Part shown: positions 8,816 to 18,606 of the stretch, piece after piece
Numbering within the stretch: position 1 is the first letter of the stretch
How the letters are laid out: the number at the start of each line of letters is the position of its first letter
Assembly (NCBI RefSeq): GCF_009299795.1
Contig: NZ_VIGP01000005.1
Coordinates: 1 to 64,000, forward strand
Direction: 5' to 3'
DNA length: 64,000 nt
Source: Brachybacterium subflavum
GTDB lineage: Bacteria; Actinomycetota; Actinomycetes; Actinomycetales; Dermabacteraceae
The notes under the pieces: generated by a model
The model's input: only the letters and a program-made list of their open reading frames with translations
The model's database searches: none
What the model was told of the DNA's origin: nothing
Translations under genes and position numbers: made by a program

Positions 8816-9787
8816 TCAGGAGGGCAGGTCGCCGATGGTCGGGGGCTCGGGCGTCTCGTCCTCGATGACCTGGCCGATGGTGGCCTCGTAGAGCTTCTTC
8901 CAGGTGCCGTCGTCCTCGATCGCCTTGAGGAAGCCGTTGACGAAGTCGAGGCCGCCCGCGTCCTTGTTCAGACCGATGCCGTAGGGGTCCTCGGTGAAGG
9001 GCTCGCCGACGACGGTGACCGACGGGTCCGCCTTCGAGTTCCCCAGCAGCACGCCCTGGTCGAGCACGTAGGCGTCGACGCGCTTCTGCTTGAGGGCGGC
9101 GACGCAGGACTCGTTGTCCGCGAGGGTCTCCGTCTTCCCCGGATCCTTCACGTGCTCCTCGATGGCCTGGATGCCGGTCGAGTTCGACTGGGTGACGAGC
9201 TTCTTGCCGGTGAGGTCGTCGGGCCCGGTGATCGAGTCCTTGTCCTCGGTGCGCACCTGGATGGCGGTGCCCGAGAGGTAGTAGGGGCCGCCGAAGTCGA
9301 TGAGGTCCATGCGCTCGGGGGTGATCGAGTAGGTCGCGATCACGCAGTCCACGGAGCTGTTCTGGACGAGCTTCTCGCGGGTGTCGACGGTGGTGTCCAC
9401 ATAGTCGACCTTCTCCTCGCCGCCGTCGCCCAGGATGTAGCGCGCGAGCAGCTGGGTGATGCCCGCATCGAAGCCCGTGACCTTGTTCGTCGAGGGGTCG
9501 ATGAGGGAGAACACCTGGTTGGCGGTGGTGCCGCCGCGGGTGAGCTTGCCGGCGTCCTTGATCTTCTTCGCCCAGGCGCTCTTCTGCACGTCGGCGTCCT
9601 CGGCGACGGGGCCGCCGGCGATGACGCCGTCGTAGGCGGAGGACGCGCCGCCGTCGTCGCTGCCGCCGCCGAGCGACGGGGCGTCGTCGGAGTCGGAGGA
9701 GCAGGCGGCGAGCGCGGCGCCGATCGGGAGGGCGGCCGCGGCGGCGACCACGGCGCGGCGGCCGGGGCGGATGCTGGTGGAGGTCAT
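8816..9787 (-). CDS. Polar amino acid (glutamate/cystine-like) ABC transporter substrate-binding lipoprotein
   Basis: 323-residue lipoprotein: an Arg-rich n-region (PGRRAV), a hydrophobic core, and lipobox LAACS, followed by a Ser/Asp/Gly-rich linker. The mature domain is the type II periplasmic-binding fold of family 3, with VTGFDAGITQLLARYIL and ATYSITPERMDLIDFGGPYY as landmarks shared with GluB of corynebacteria. AAGGAGAA lies just upstream of the ATG. Glutamate is the default substrate for GluB-like proteins, but the neighbouring D-cysteine desulfhydrase makes cystine or another sulfur amino acid a real alternative. Confidence 0.82.
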   Translation of the reverse strand: MTSTSIRPGRRAVVAAAAALPIGAALAACSSDSDDAPSLGGGSDDGGASSAYDGVIAGGPVAEDADVQKSAWAKKIKDAGKLTRGGTTANQVFSLIDPSTNKVTGFDAGITQLLARYILGDGGEEKVDYVDTTVDTREKLVQNSSVDCVIATYSITPERMDLIDFGGPYYLSGTAIQVRTEDKDSITGPDDLTGKKLVTQSNSTGIQAIEEHVKDPGKTETLADNESCVAALKQKRVDAYVLDQGVLLGNSKADPSVTVVGEPFTEDPYGIGLNKDAGGLDFVNGFLKAIEDDGTWKKLYEATIGQVIEDETPEPPTIGDLPS

Positions 9788-9842
9788 CGGGTTCTCCTTC
9801 GTCGGGAACGGGATCGGGGATGGAGGGATCGGTCGCGCGGGT

Positions 9843-10613
9843 TCAGTGCGGCAGGATCTTCGAGAGGAAGTCCTTGGCGCGCTGGGACTCGGGGGCGGTG
9901 AAGAACTGCTCGGGCTCGCCCTGCTCGACGATCTCGCCGGCGTCCATGAAGACGACGCGATCGCAGACCCGGCGGGCGAAGCCCATCTCGTGGGTGACCA
10001 CGAGCATCGTCATGCCGGCCTCGGCGAGCTCGGTCATCACGTCGAGGACCTCGTTGATGACCTCGGGGTCCAGGGCCGACGTGGGCTCGTCGAACAGCAT
10101 GGCCTTGGGCTTCATGGCGAGCGCGCGGGCGATCGCGACGCGCTGCTGCTGGCCGCCGGAGAGCGCCGCGGGCAGGCTGTGCTCCTTGCCGGTGAGGCCC
10201 ACGCGGGCCAGCAGGTCCATCGCCTCCTTCGTGGCCTCGGACTTCGAGACTCCGCGGACCTTCGTCGGGCCGAGGGTCACGTTGTCGACGGCGCGCAGGT
10301 GGGGGAAGAGGTTGAAGGACTGGAAGACCATGCCGACGTCGCTGCGCAGGCGCGCCAGGTCCCGCCCCTCCTCCGGGAGGGGCTCGCCGTCGATGCGGAT
10401 CTCACCGGCGCTGATGGTCTCCAGACGGTTGATGCAGCGGCACAGCGTGGACTTGCCGGAGCCGGAGGCGCCGATGAGCGCGACGACCTCGCCGCGGTGG
10501 ATGTCGAGGTCGATGTCCTTGAGGGCCTGGAAGTCGCCGAAGTGCTTGTCGACGCCGCGCACCGAGATCACGGGCTCGGCGCCCGACGGGCTGCCCGGGC
10601 TGTGTTCGCTCAT
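9843..10613 (-). CDS. Polar amino acid ABC transporter ATP-binding protein (GluA/GlnQ-like)
   Basis: 256-residue ABC ATPase with Walker [10 protein letters not shown] (about residues 48-56), signature LSGGQQQR, Walker [14 protein letters not shown] and switch histidine in [10 protein letters not shown]. These match the PAAT family (GlnQ, GluA, TcyC). The start is set at ATG 10613, which has AGGGA upstream; two further in-frame starts lie higher but interrupt the divergent promoter region. It heads the ABC cluster running ATPase, binding protein, permease, permease. Confidence 0.86.
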   Translation of the reverse strand: MSEHSPGSPSGAEPVISVRGVDKHFGDFQALKDIDLDIHRGEVVALIGASGSGKSTLCRCINRLETISAGEIRIDGEPLPEEGRDLARLRSDVGMVFQSFNLFPHLRAVDNVTLGPTKVRGVSKSEATKEAMDLLARVGLTGKEHSLPAALSGGQQQRVAIARALAMKPKAMLFDEPTSALDPEVINEVLDVMTELAEAGMTMLVVTHEMGFARRVCDRVVFMDAGEIVEQGEPEQFFTAPESQRAKDFLSKILPH

Positions 10614-10803
10614 GCGGGAAGCATTCCCTGATCCGGGCATTCTGTCCACGCGATCCGGCCCGCACGGTGGGATCGATGCGCTCTCGTGACCGCTCGCGGC
10701 GCTGGTCACCGGCGCATGCACGGGTCCGCGCGGGCCACCGCGTAGGGTGCCACGGACCGCCACACAGCGCCTCCGCGCGCACCGCATCCGAAAGGCCGAG
10801 AGC

Positions 10804-12156
10804 GTGCCCTCCCCCGATCCCCGCACCGCCGTGTCCCCGTCGTCGGCCCCGCCCTCGCGGGCCCGGCGCCTGCTGCGCAGCTACCGCTTCCCCCTGGCCA
10901 TCCTCGCCGGGGTCGTCATCGGCGCGGTCGTCGGCCTCGTCCTCGGCGAGCGCGCGAGCGTGCTGAAGCCCTTCGGCACGCTGTTCGTGAACATGATGTT
11001 CACGCTCGTGGTGCCGCTCGTGTTCTTCTCGATCGCCTCCGCGGTGGCGGGCATGTCCTCGGTCAAGCGCCTCGGGAAGATCCTCGGCGCGATGCTCGCG
11101 ATCTTCGCCGCGACCGGGATCGTCGCCTCGCTGCTCATGATCGCGGCGCTCGCGGTGTTCCGGCCCACCGAGGGCGTGCAGGTCGAGCTCACGCAGCCCG
11201 AGAAGACCGAGGACGTCGGCTCGATCGGCGATCAGCTCGTGCAGACCTTCGTGGTCGACGACTTCTCGAAGATCCTCTCGTCCGAGCACATGCTCGCGCT
11301 CATCGTCTTCGCGGTGCTGGTGGGGATCGCGACGTCGGGCATCGGCGAGAAGGGCGCGCCGTTCGCACGGTTCCTCAGCTCCGGGTCCGAGGTGTTCCTG
11401 AAGTTCACCTCGATCATCATGTACTACGCCCCCATCGGCCTGGGCGCGTACTTCGCGGCGCTCATCGGTGAGCTGGGCGCGCAGCTCGTGGGCGACTACC
11501 TGCGCGCCTTCCTCGTCTACTACCCGGTCGCGATCCTCTACTTCCTGCTCGCCTTCACCCTCTACTCCTTCCTCGCCGGCGGCAGGCGCGGCGTGACGCG
11601 GTTCTGGACGCACATCCTGGAGCCCGCAGCGGTGTCGCTCGGCACCTCCTCGTCGGTCGCGGCGATCCCCGCGAACCTGAGGGCCGGCGAGAGGATCGGC
11701 GTGCCGCGGGACGTGCGCGAGACGATCGTCCCGATCGGGGCGACGATCCACATGGAGGGCTCCTCGCTGAGCGCCATCCTCAAGATCGCCTTCCTGTTCG
11801 CGGTCTTCCAGCGGGACTTCCTCACGCCCTCGAACATCCTCATCGCGATCGCCGTCGCCCTGCTCTCGGGCATGGTGATGGCCGGGATCCCCTCGGGCGG
11901 GTTCATCGGCGAGCTGATGATCATCACGCTCTACGGCTTCCCCGCCTCCGCGCTGCCGATCATCCAGATCATCGGCACCGTCATCGACCCGCCGGCGACC
12001 ACCGTGAACGCCGTGGGCGACCAGGCGAGCAGCATGCTCGTCGCGCGCGTCCTCGACGGGAAGGACTGGATGGACCAGCCCGACGAGCAGGCGGGCCCCG
12101 ATCCCGACGCGGCCGAATCCGCCGCAGCAGACCTCGCCGACGCACGAACGGAATGA
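10804..12156 (+). CDS. DAACS-family dicarboxylate/amino acid:cation symporter
   Basis: 450-residue secondary transporter of the glutamate-transporter fold (GltP, DctA, SstT, TcyP). Two re-entrant hairpins are visible: the serine-rich HP1 tip ([15 protein letters not shown]) and the HP2 segment (GSIPSGG-like, here [11 protein letters not shown]). TM7 has IHMEGSS in place of the usual NMDGT, a divergence that may change cation or substrate choice. GTG 10804 is preferred as start because AAAGG lies 8 nt upstream; an ATG 19 codons earlier lacks one. It is translationally coupled to the D-cysteine desulfhydrase gene, so uptake of cystine, cysteine or a related amino acid is a fair hypothesis. Confidence 0.82.
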   Translation: MPSPDPRTAVSPSSAPPSRARRLLRSYRFPLAILAGVVIGAVVGLVLGERASVLKPFGTLFVNMMFTLVVPLVFFSIASAVAGMSSVKRLGKILGAMLAIFAATGIVASLLMIAALAVFRPTEGVQVELTQPEKTEDVGSIGDQLVQTFVVDDFSKILSSEHMLALIVFAVLVGIATSGIGEKGAPFARFLSSGSEVFLKFTSIIMYYAPIGLGAYFAALIGELGAQLVGDYLRAFLVYYPVAILYFLLAFTLYSFLAGGRRGVTRFWTHILEPAAVSLGTSSSVAAIPANLRAGERIGVPRDVRETIVPIGATIHMEGSSLSAILKIAFLFAVFQRDFLTPSNILIAIAVALLSGMVMAGIPSGGFIGELMIITLYGFPASALPIIQIIGTVIDPPATTVNAVGDQASSMLVARVLDGKDWMDQPDEQAGPDPDAAESAAADLADARTE

Positions 12157-13172
12157 CCATGGACCTCGCCTCCCTCCCCCGCCGCCGGTACACCGACGGC
12201 CCCACCCCGCTGCAGCACCTCGAGCGCCTGAGCGCCGAGCTCGGCGGACCGCAGATCTGGGTCAAGCGCGACGACCTGCTGGGCCTGACCCTGGGCGGGA
12301 ACAAGACCCGCAAGCTCGAGTTCCTCGTCGCCGACGCGCTGGCCCGCGGTGCCGACACCCTGGTCACGGCCGGCGGGGTGCAGTCCAACCACTGCCGGCT
12401 CACCCTGGCCGCCTCCCGCGTCGAGGGCCTCGCCTGCCATCTCGTGCTCGAGGAGGACCTGGGGCCGGGCGGCGAGGCCGCGCCCGGCGGGAACCCGCCG
12501 GAGGACACGGGCAACCACTTCCTGTTCGACCTCCTCGGCGCGGAGCGCGTCGAGGTCCACCCGCACGGCGCCGACCTGGGCGCCCGCATGGAGGAGATCG
12601 CCCGGGAGCTCGAGGCGAGCGGCGCCCGCCCGTACGTGATCCCGATCGGCGGCTCGAACGCGCTGGGCGCGCTCGGCTACGTCGATGCGGCCGACGAGCT
12701 GCTGCACCAGATCCAGGAGAAGGGACTGGAGGTCGAGACGATCGTGACGCCGAGCGGCTCCGCCGGGATGCAGGCGGGGCTGGTCGCCGGGCTGCACGCC
12801 GCGGGCAGCGGGATCGACGTGGTCGGCATCAACGTCAGCCGCCCGCGCGAGGAGCAGGAGCCGAAGATCATGGCGCTCACGAGAGAGGTCACGCAGCTGC
12901 TGGGCCTGCCCGAGGTGCCGCGCAAGAAGATCGTCGGTCTCGGCGACTTCGTCGGCCCGGGGTATGCGCTGCCCACGCCCGGCATGGTCGAGGCGCTGCG
13001 GCTGTTCGCGCGCACCGAGGGGCTCGTGCTCGACCCCGTCTACACGGGCAAGGCCGCGGCGGGGCTGGTCGCGCGGATCCGCAGCGGCGAGCTCGGTCCC
13101 GACCGGAGCGTCGTGCTCATGCACTCCGGGGGCGTGCCGGGCCTGTTCGCCCGCACCGCGGCCTTCGCCTGA
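12153..13172 (+). CDS. dcyD: D-cysteine desulfhydrase (PLP-dependent)
   Basis: 339-residue fold-type II PLP enzyme that would split D-cysteine into pyruvate, sulfide and ammonia; relatives include ACC deaminase. The PLP lysine lies in LGGNKTRKLE (Lys51, the same number as in E. coli DcyD), followed by VQSNHCRLT, and GSAGMQAGL provides a phosphate-binding glycine loop. The ATG overlaps the symporter stop (ATGA); a second ATG two codons later is an alternative. In enterobacteria dcyD lies beside cystine ABC genes, which resembles the arrangement here. D-cysteine specificity versus ACC deaminase is assigned by similarity only. Confidence 0.85.
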   Translation: MTMDLASLPRRRYTDGPTPLQHLERLSAELGGPQIWVKRDDLLGLTLGGNKTRKLEFLVADALARGADTLVTAGGVQSNHCRLTLAASRVEGLACHLVLEEDLGPGGEAAPGGNPPEDTGNHFLFDLLGAERVEVHPHGADLGARMEEIARELEASGARPYVIPIGGSNALGALGYVDAADELLHQIQEKGLEVETIVTPSGSAGMQAGLVAGLHAAGSGIDVVGINVSRPREEQEPKIMALTREVTQLLGLPEVPRKKIVGLGDFVGPGYALPTPGMVEALRLFARTEGLVLDPVYTGKAAAGLVARIRSGELGPDRSVVLMHSGGVPGLFARTAAFA

Positions 13173-13200
13173 GCCCGTCGGCCCATCGCCCTTCGGCCCA

Positions 13201-14004
13201 TCAGGGGCGGTAGAAGCCCTGGTAGACGGCGTCGAACGGGGCGCGGCCGTGCTGGCGGTGCTCGATCGCGCTGGTGACGACGCGCTTCGCGGTGCGCGCT
13301 GCATCGAGTGCGTCGGAGCCCTTGGCGAGCTCCGCGGTGACGGCCGCGGCGAGCGTGCAGCCCGCGCCGGAGACGCGGTGCTCGCCGATCTTGGGGCTGC
13401 GCAGCACGACCTCGCGCTCGTCGTCGACGAAGACGTCCACGGCGTCCTCGCCCCGGAGCTCGACGCCGCCCTTGGCGAGCACGGTGACGCCCCAGCGCTC
13501 GTGGATCGCGCGGGCCGCGGCGGTCAGGTCCTCGAGGGTCTCGACGGGCCCGGTGCCCGCGAGGATCCGGGTCTCCCCCAGGTTCGGGGTGACGAAGGTG
13601 GCGCGCGGGAGGATCCTCTCCATCAGCGCGTCGTCCGTGGCGCGGGCCGGGGTGTCGCCCTCGCCCTCCTTGCAGATCATCACCGGGTCGAGCACCACGT
13701 GGGGGAAGTCGTGCTCGGCGAGCGCGCCCGCGACCACGTCGATCGTCTCCGGGGTGCCGAGCATGCCGAGCTTCACCGCGTCGACCTCGTGCACGGCGGT
13801 GCTCGACTCGATCTGGTCGGCGATCGTCCGCGGCGCGATCGGCACAAAGCGGTGCGCCCAGCCGTCCTGCGGATCGAAGCTGACGATGCAGGTCAGGGCC
13901 ACGCTGCCGAAGACTCCGAGCTGGTGGAAGGTCTTGATGTCGGTCTGCGCGCCCGCGCCTCCGGTGGCCTCGGAGCCGGCGATGGCGAGGGCGACGTGGA
14001 CCAT
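13201..14004 (-). CDS. pdxK: Pyridoxal/pyridoxine kinase of the ThiD-like type
   Basis: 267-residue ribokinase-family kinase. LAIAGSEATGGAGAQTDIK forms the substrate/anion site, DPVMICKEGEGDT is the conserved region that in Gram-positive PdxK enzymes replaces the ThiD version, and HRVSGAGCTLAAA near the C-terminus holds the catalytic Cys/Asp-type loop (GAGCT instead of the usual GTGD/GTGC). These features look closer to the bacillar/staphylococcal PdxK than to HMP kinase, though dual activity is possible. GGAGG precedes the ATG. Its product, PLP, is the cofactor of the adjacent DcyD. Confidence 0.78.
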   Translation of the reverse strand: MVHVALAIAGSEATGGAGAQTDIKTFHQLGVFGSVALTCIVSFDPQDGWAHRFVPIAPRTIADQIESSTAVHEVDAVKLGMLGTPETIDVVAGALAEHDFPHVVLDPVMICKEGEGDTPARATDDALMERILPRATFVTPNLGETRILAGTGPVETLEDLTAAARAIHERWGVTVLAKGGVELRGEDAVDVFVDDEREVVLRSPKIGEHRVSGAGCTLAAAVTAELAKGSDALDAARTAKRVVTSAIEHRQHGRAPFDAVYQGFYRP

Positions 14005-14091
14005 GGTGAGCCTCCGGATGCTGGGGTCGGCGGCGCGGGTGTGGCGCGGCCGACGGGGAACGGGCGATCGCCCACTCTACGACCCGGCCGA

Positions 14092-14097
14092 TAGTGT
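14092..14097 (+). promoter_or_regulatory. -10 element for a leaderless gtrA-like transcript
   Basis: TAGTGT ends 6 nt before the GTG start at 14104, and no ribosome site is present in the gap. Transcription would begin on or next to the start codon. Confidence 0.55.
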
Positions 14098-14103
14098 GCA
14101 GGG

Positions 14104-14631
14104 GTGCCCGGATCAGCATCGGACGGGCTCTGGGCCCGGCATCTGGGTCCGAGCCTGAAGTTCCTCACCGTGGGCGGCCTCGTCTTCCTCATCGACGCCG
14201 CCCTCTACAACCTGCTCGTCTTCTGGTCCCCCGCAAGCGGCTGGGGGCACGGGCTGCTGCACGCGCACCCGATCAGCGCGAAGGTGCTCACGATCGTGGC
14301 GGCCTCGTCCCTCACCTACCTGGGCAACCGGCTGTGGACCTATCGCGACCGGCCGAGCCCGCGCACCGCCCGCTCGATCCTCATGTTCGTGGGCCTGAAC
14401 GTGCTCGCCTCCGCCCTGCAGCTTGCCTGCCTGGGCTTCTCGCGGTATGTGCTGGGGCTCGACTCCGCGCTCGCGGACAACGTCTCCGGGACCCTCATCG
14501 GACAGGTGGTCTCGACCACCTTCCGATATCTCACCTACGGGCGATTCGTGTTCCCGCACGGCCACGGGACGGCGCGCGAGGACGCCGGTGTCGCCCCGGA
14601 GGAGCGCAGCGGCTCCCTGCAGGACCGCTGA
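14104..14631 (+). CDS. GtrA-like membrane protein
   Basis: 175-residue protein with four transmembrane helices typical of the GtrA/DPMS_TMD family (LKFLTVGGLVFLIDAALYNLLV at the start of TM1, then a Leu/Ala-rich TM3 and STTFRYLTYGRFVF near the C-terminus). GtrA proteins are thought to flip or present polyprenyl-phosphate sugars for cell-wall polysaccharide or teichoic acid decoration. No glycosyltransferase gene is adjacent, so the partner is unknown. Start GTG 14104 is chosen because a -10 hexamer sits directly upstream, predicting leaderless translation. Confidence 0.82.
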   Translation: MPGSASDGLWARHLGPSLKFLTVGGLVFLIDAALYNLLVFWSPASGWGHGLLHAHPISAKVLTIVAASSLTYLGNRLWTYRDRPSPRTARSILMFVGLNVLASALQLACLGFSRYVLGLDSALADNVSGTLIGQVVSTTFRYLTYGRFVFPHGHGTAREDAGVAPEERSGSLQDR

Positions 14632-14637
14632 CCGTCC

Positions 14638-14643
14638 TAGAAT
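14638..14643 (+). promoter_or_regulatory. Candidate -10 element of the mtlA promoter
   Basis: TAGAAT lies just after the gtrA-like stop codon, giving a roughly 105-nt leader before mtlA. No clear -35 is seen, as is common in actinobacterial promoters. Confidence 0.4.
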
Positions 14644-14754
14644 CCAGGCAGACCGGCGGACATCCTCCGCGTCGGCCTCGGCGTTCCACCGGCACGCCGC
14701 TCCGCCCACCCGGGTTGCGACCTTTCCCGCCCCGGGGCGTCGATGAGGACAGTC

Positions 14755-16971
14755 ATGACTACAACAACCGAGGCCAAGAGCGGGTTCAACCCGCGCGTGG
14801 TCCTGCAGAAGGTCGGCACCTCGTTGTCGAACATGGTGATGCCGAACATCCCGGCGCTCATCGCCTGGGGCATCCTCACCGCGTTCTTCATCGCTGACGG
14901 CTGGACCCCGAACGCCGCTCTCGAGAGCGCAACGACGCCGATGATCCACTATCTGCTGCCGCTGCTCATCGCGAACACCGGCGGGCGGATGGTCTACGAG
15001 GCACGCGGCGCAGTCGTGGGTGTCATCGCGACCATGGGCGTGATCGCCGGCTCCGACTGGCTGATCGCCCAGGACAACGCCGAGATGCTCAAGCAGTGGG
15101 TGGCCGCCGGCAAGGACGCCGCCGACTACACCGAGCTGGGCCAGGTCCACATGTTCATCGGCGCGATGATCATGGCGCCGCTCGCCGCATGGCTCATGAA
15201 GAAGCTCGACCGGCTGTGGCAGGACCACATCCCCGCCGGCTTCGAGATGCTCGTGAACATGTTCTCGGCCGGCATCTTCGGCTTCATCATGCTGGTGATC
15301 GGCTTCTTCGGACTGGCACCGCTCGTCAACGGCCTGATGAGCCTCCTCTCCAGCGGCGTCGAGGCCCTGGTGCACGCGCATCTCCTCCCGCTCGTGTCGA
15401 TCCTCATCGAGCCTGCGAAGGTCTTCTTCCTCAACAACGCGATCAACCACGGCGTGCTGACCCCGCTGGGGCTCTCGCAGGCATCGCAGAGCGGCAAGTC
15501 GGTCCTGTTCCTCCTCGAGGCGAACCCCGGCCCGGGCGTCGGCATCCTGCTCGCCTACACCTTCTTCGGCCGAGGCGCCGCGCGCGCTTCGGCCCCGGGC
15601 GCCGCCCTCATCCAGTTCTTCGGCGGCATCCACGAGATCTACTTCCCGTACGTGCTCATGAAGCCGATCCTGATCCTCGCTGCCATCGGCGGCGGCATGA
15701 CCGGCGTCGCGATCAACGTGGCCTTCGGCACCGGTCTCATCGCGCCCGCGTCGCCGGGGTCGATCTTCGCGATCTTCGGCGTGGCCGCGCGCGACTCCTA
15801 TCTGGGCATCGCCCTCGCGGTGCTGGGCGCCGCAGCGGTGAGCTTCGTGCTCTCCATGCTCTTCCTGAAGATCGGCAAGCAGGACGACGGCGACATCGCC
15901 TCGGCCACAGCGAAGATGGAGCAGATGAAGGGCAAGAAGTCCTCGGTCGCGGGCGCCCTGACCGGCGGCGCGGCGGAGGGCGGCGCGGCAGGCGCAGCGG
16001 CGGCTGCCGATGATTCGTCGCACACCGGCCCGATCCAGCGGATCGTCTTCGCCTGCGACGCGGGCATGGGCTCCTCGGCGATGGGCGCGACGGTGCTGCG
16101 CAAGAAGGTCCGCGCCGCCGGCTTCGACGACGTCGAGGTCACCAACAAGGCGATCTCGAGCCTGAACGACGAGTGGGACGTGGTCGTCACGCAGAAGGAG
16201 CTCACGGACCGCGCCCGCCAGCGCACCGGCTCGGCGATCCACGTGAGCGTCGACCAGTTCATGAACTCGCCGCGCTACGACGAGGTCGTCGAGCTCGTCG
16301 AGCAGCGCAACACCCCCGATGCGGCGTCAACCGACGCGTCGGCCGCTGACCAGGCCGGGTCCGATGGCGCCTCCGCCCAGGACTCCGGAGCCGGCAGCGC
16401 GGGTGCGGCGGAGGGGGCAGGGGCGGTCGCCGGAGCCGGGGCGAGCGCCGCCGCGGGCTCCGCCAACACGCACCGCGCCGAGCCGACGGATGCTGCCTCG
16501 AAGGCTCCGTCGACCGGCGACTCGTCGGTCGCCTCCGAGCCCGAGATCCTCTCGGCCTCCTCGATCGTGCTCGACGGAAGCGCCGGTGCGGCCGACGCCG
16601 CGATCGACGAGGCCGGCGGCCTGCTGGTCCGCGCGGGCGCGGTCGATACCGAGTACGTGAGGGCGATGCACGATCGCGAGGCGACCGTCTCGACGTTCAT
16701 GGGCAACGGGCTGGCGATCCCCCACGGCACGAACGAGGCGAAGGAGTCGATCTCCCGCTCGGCCATGTCGTTCGTGCGCTACCCGAACGGGATCGACTGG
16801 AACGGCAACCCCGTGAACTACGTCGTGGGAATCGCGGGCGTGGGCAACGAGCACCTCGCCCTGCTGCAGAACGTCGCCATGACGTTCTCCGACCCCGCGC
16901 AGGTGGAGCGCCTCGAGAAGGCGACCACCGCGCAGGAGATCCTGGACATCTTCTCCGAGGACAAGGACTGA
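14755..16971 (+). CDS. mtlA: Mannitol-specific PTS enzyme IICBA
   Basis: 738-residue fused permease/phosphotransferase that imports mannitol and phosphorylates it. The IIC membrane domain (about 1-370) carries the hallmark GGIHEIYFPYVLMKP. IIB (about 425-515) has the phospho-cysteine in CDAGMGSSAMG (Cys434). An Ala/Ser/Gly-rich linker of about 90 residues follows, then IIA (about 605-738) with the phospho-histidine in LAIPHGTNEAK (His657). Domain order CBA matches E. coli MtlA, but the linker is unusually long. ATG 14755 has GAGGA upstream. It is followed 6 bp later by mtlD. Phosphate comes from HPr and enzyme I encoded nearby. Confidence 0.95.
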   Translation: MTTTTEAKSGFNPRVVLQKVGTSLSNMVMPNIPALIAWGILTAFFIADGWTPNAALESATTPMIHYLLPLLIANTGGRMVYEARGAVVGVIATMGVIAGSDWLIAQDNAEMLKQWVAAGKDAADYTELGQVHMFIGAMIMAPLAAWLMKKLDRLWQDHIPAGFEMLVNMFSAGIFGFIMLVIGFFGLAPLVNGLMSLLSSGVEALVHAHLLPLVSILIEPAKVFFLNNAINHGVLTPLGLSQASQSGKSVLFLLEANPGPGVGILLAYTFFGRGAARASAPGAALIQFFGGIHEIYFPYVLMKPILILAAIGGGMTGVAINVAFGTGLIAPASPGSIFAIFGVAARDSYLGIALAVLGAAAVSFVLSMLFLKIGKQDDGDIASATAKMEQMKGKKSSVAGALTGGAAEGGAAGAAAAADDSSHTGPIQRIVFACDAGMGSSAMGATVLRKKVRAAGFDDVEVTNKAISSLNDEWDVVVTQKELTDRARQRTGSAIHVSVDQFMNSPRYDEVVELVEQRNTPDAASTDASAADQAGSDGASAQDSGAGSAGAAEGAGAVAGAGASAAAGSANTHRAEPTDAASKAPSTGDSSVASEPEILSASSIVLDGSAGAADAAIDEAGGLLVRAGAVDTEYVRAMHDREATVSTFMGNGLAIPHGTNEAKESISRSAMSFVRYPNGIDWNGNPVNYVVGIAGVGNEHLALLQNVAMTFSDPAQVERLEKATTAQEILDIFSEDKD

Positions 16972-16977
16972 TCCGGT

Positions 16978-18129
16978 ATGGCCAGCAAGAAGGCAGTGCA
17001 TTTCGGCGCCGGCAACATCGGCCGCGGTTTCGTGGGGCTGCTGCTCCACGAGGCCGGGTACGAGGTGGTCTTCGCGGACGTCGCCGACGCGCTCATCGAT
17101 TCCCTCGACGCCGCGGACTCCTACACCGTGCGGACCGTCGGCCAGCACCCGACGGAGACGGTCGTCGACGGCTTCCGCGCCATCAACTCGGGGAAGGACC
17201 TCGAGACCCTCACCGGTGAGATCGCCTCCGCCGACGTGGTCACCACGGCCGTGGGGGTGCACGTCCTGCGGTTCGTGGCGCCGGCGATCGCGGCCGGGAT
17301 CGCCGCGCGCCCGGCCGGCGCACCCCGCGTCGCCGTGATGGCCTGCGAGAACGCGATCAACGCGACGGACACTCTCGAGGAGGAGATCCGGAAGAGCTAC
17401 GAGGGCGAGGATCTCGACGCCGGGGCGCTGTTCGCGAACACCGCCGTGGACCGGATCGTGCCCGTCCAGGATCCCGCAGCGGGCCTCGACGTCACCGTCG
17501 AGGACTTCCACGAGTGGGCCGTGGACCGCACGCCCTTCGACGGGAACGTGCCTGACATCCCTGGCGTGACCTGGGTGGACGACCTCGGCCCCTACATCGA
17601 GCGGAAGCTGTTCACGGTGAACACCGGCCACGTCACCACCGCCTGGCACGGCTGGAGGGCCGGGCACGCGACCATCGCCGACGCCATCGAGGACCCGGCC
17701 GTCGAGGCCAAGGTGCGCGAGGTGCTCGCCGAGACCTCCGAGCTGCTCATCGCCAAGCACGGCTTCGACGCGCAGACCCAGCAGGACTACGCCACCAAGG
17801 TGCTCGGCCGCTTCCACAACCGCGCCCTGCCCGACCCCGTCGAGCGCGTGGGCCGCGCGCCCCTGCGCAAGCTCTCCCGGCACGACCGGATCATCGGCCC
17901 CGCCGCCGAGCTCGCCGAGCGCGACATGGCCTCCCAGGGTCTCCTGGACTCCTTCGCCGCCGCCCTCGCCTTCATACCGGAGGGCGACGAGGAGGCGGAC
18001 CGGCTGCAGGAGATCCTGCGTACCCAGGACTCCGACGGCGCCACCTCCGAGATCACCGGGCTCGAGCCCGACCATCCGCTGTACCCGCAGGTCAGGGAGA
18101 GGATCACCGAGAGGCAGTCAGCCCTCTGA
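16978..18129 (+). CDS. mtlD: Mannitol-1-phosphate 5-dehydrogenase
   Basis: 383-residue NAD-dependent polyol dehydrogenase that converts mannitol 1-phosphate to fructose 6-phosphate. The N-terminal Rossmann motif is [13 protein letters not shown] (about residues 7-19); the C-terminal catalytic domain holds [18 protein letters not shown], close to the polyol dehydrogenase signature, and [17 protein letters not shown], a conserved catalytic segment. Length matches E. coli MtlD. The 6-bp gap to mtlA indicates one transcript, with a ribosome site (AAGGA) inside the mtlA tail. Confidence 0.95.
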   Translation: MASKKAVHFGAGNIGRGFVGLLLHEAGYEVVFADVADALIDSLDAADSYTVRTVGQHPTETVVDGFRAINSGKDLETLTGEIASADVVTTAVGVHVLRFVAPAIAAGIAARPAGAPRVAVMACENAINATDTLEEEIRKSYEGEDLDAGALFANTAVDRIVPVQDPAAGLDVTVEDFHEWAVDRTPFDGNVPDIPGVTWVDDLGPYIERKLFTVNTGHVTTAWHGWRAGHATIADAIEDPAVEAKVREVLAETSELLIAKHGFDAQTQQDYATKVLGRFHNRALPDPVERVGRAPLRKLSRHDRIIGPAAELAERDMASQGLLDSFAAALAFIPEGDEEADRLQEILRTQDSDGATSEITGLEPDHPLYPQVRERITERQSAL

Positions 18130-18299
18130 CCGGGCGGGCGAACCCCGGGGTATCCGGCGGGCACACCGGTGGGCGTCCGGCTCCAGGACAGCCCCCATCG
18201 GTGTCCGATATCGTCCCTGAGTACCCGAACACGCGCGCGGGTTGACCGTCCGCGTCCCTCGCCGCCGCACCGTGCGGCGGTCCATCGAAAGGCTGAACC

Positions 18300-18572
18300 A
18301 TGGCAGAGCGCACCGTCACCATCGCCAGCGCCTCCGGGCTCCACGCGCGCCCGGCGGCCATCTTCTCGAAGGCCGCCGGCGAGCAGCCCGCGACCGTCAC
18401 CATCGAGAAGGCCGGCGGCAACGCCGTGCAGGCCTCGAGCATCCTCATGCTCATGACCCTCGGCGCCGGCCACGGCGACGAGGTGACCCTGCGCGCCGAG
18501 GGCGACGGAGCCGACGAGTCCGTCGCGGCGCTGGCCGCGCTCCTCGAGAAGGACCTCGACGCCGAGGAGTGA
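18300..18572 (+). CDS. ptsH: Phosphocarrier protein HPr
   Basis: 90-residue cytosolic phosphocarrier. His15 in GLHARPA is the phosphorylation site, and Ser46 in QASSIL occupies the position used by HPr kinase in Firmicutes; no HPr kinase gene is seen in the window, so that serine may be unused. GAAAGG lies just upstream of the ATG. The gene follows mtlD by 170 bp on the same strand and converges on enzyme I across a long palindrome. It passes phosphate from enzyme I to MtlA and any other PTS permease in the cell. Confidence 0.95.
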   Translation: MAERTVTIASASGLHARPAAIFSKAAGEQPATVTIEKAGGNAVQASSILMLMTLGAGHGDEVTLRAEGDGADESVAALAALLEKDLDAEE

Positions 18573-18606
18573 CCCGCGGCGGGCAGCTCGGACCGTGGAC
18601 CCACAA

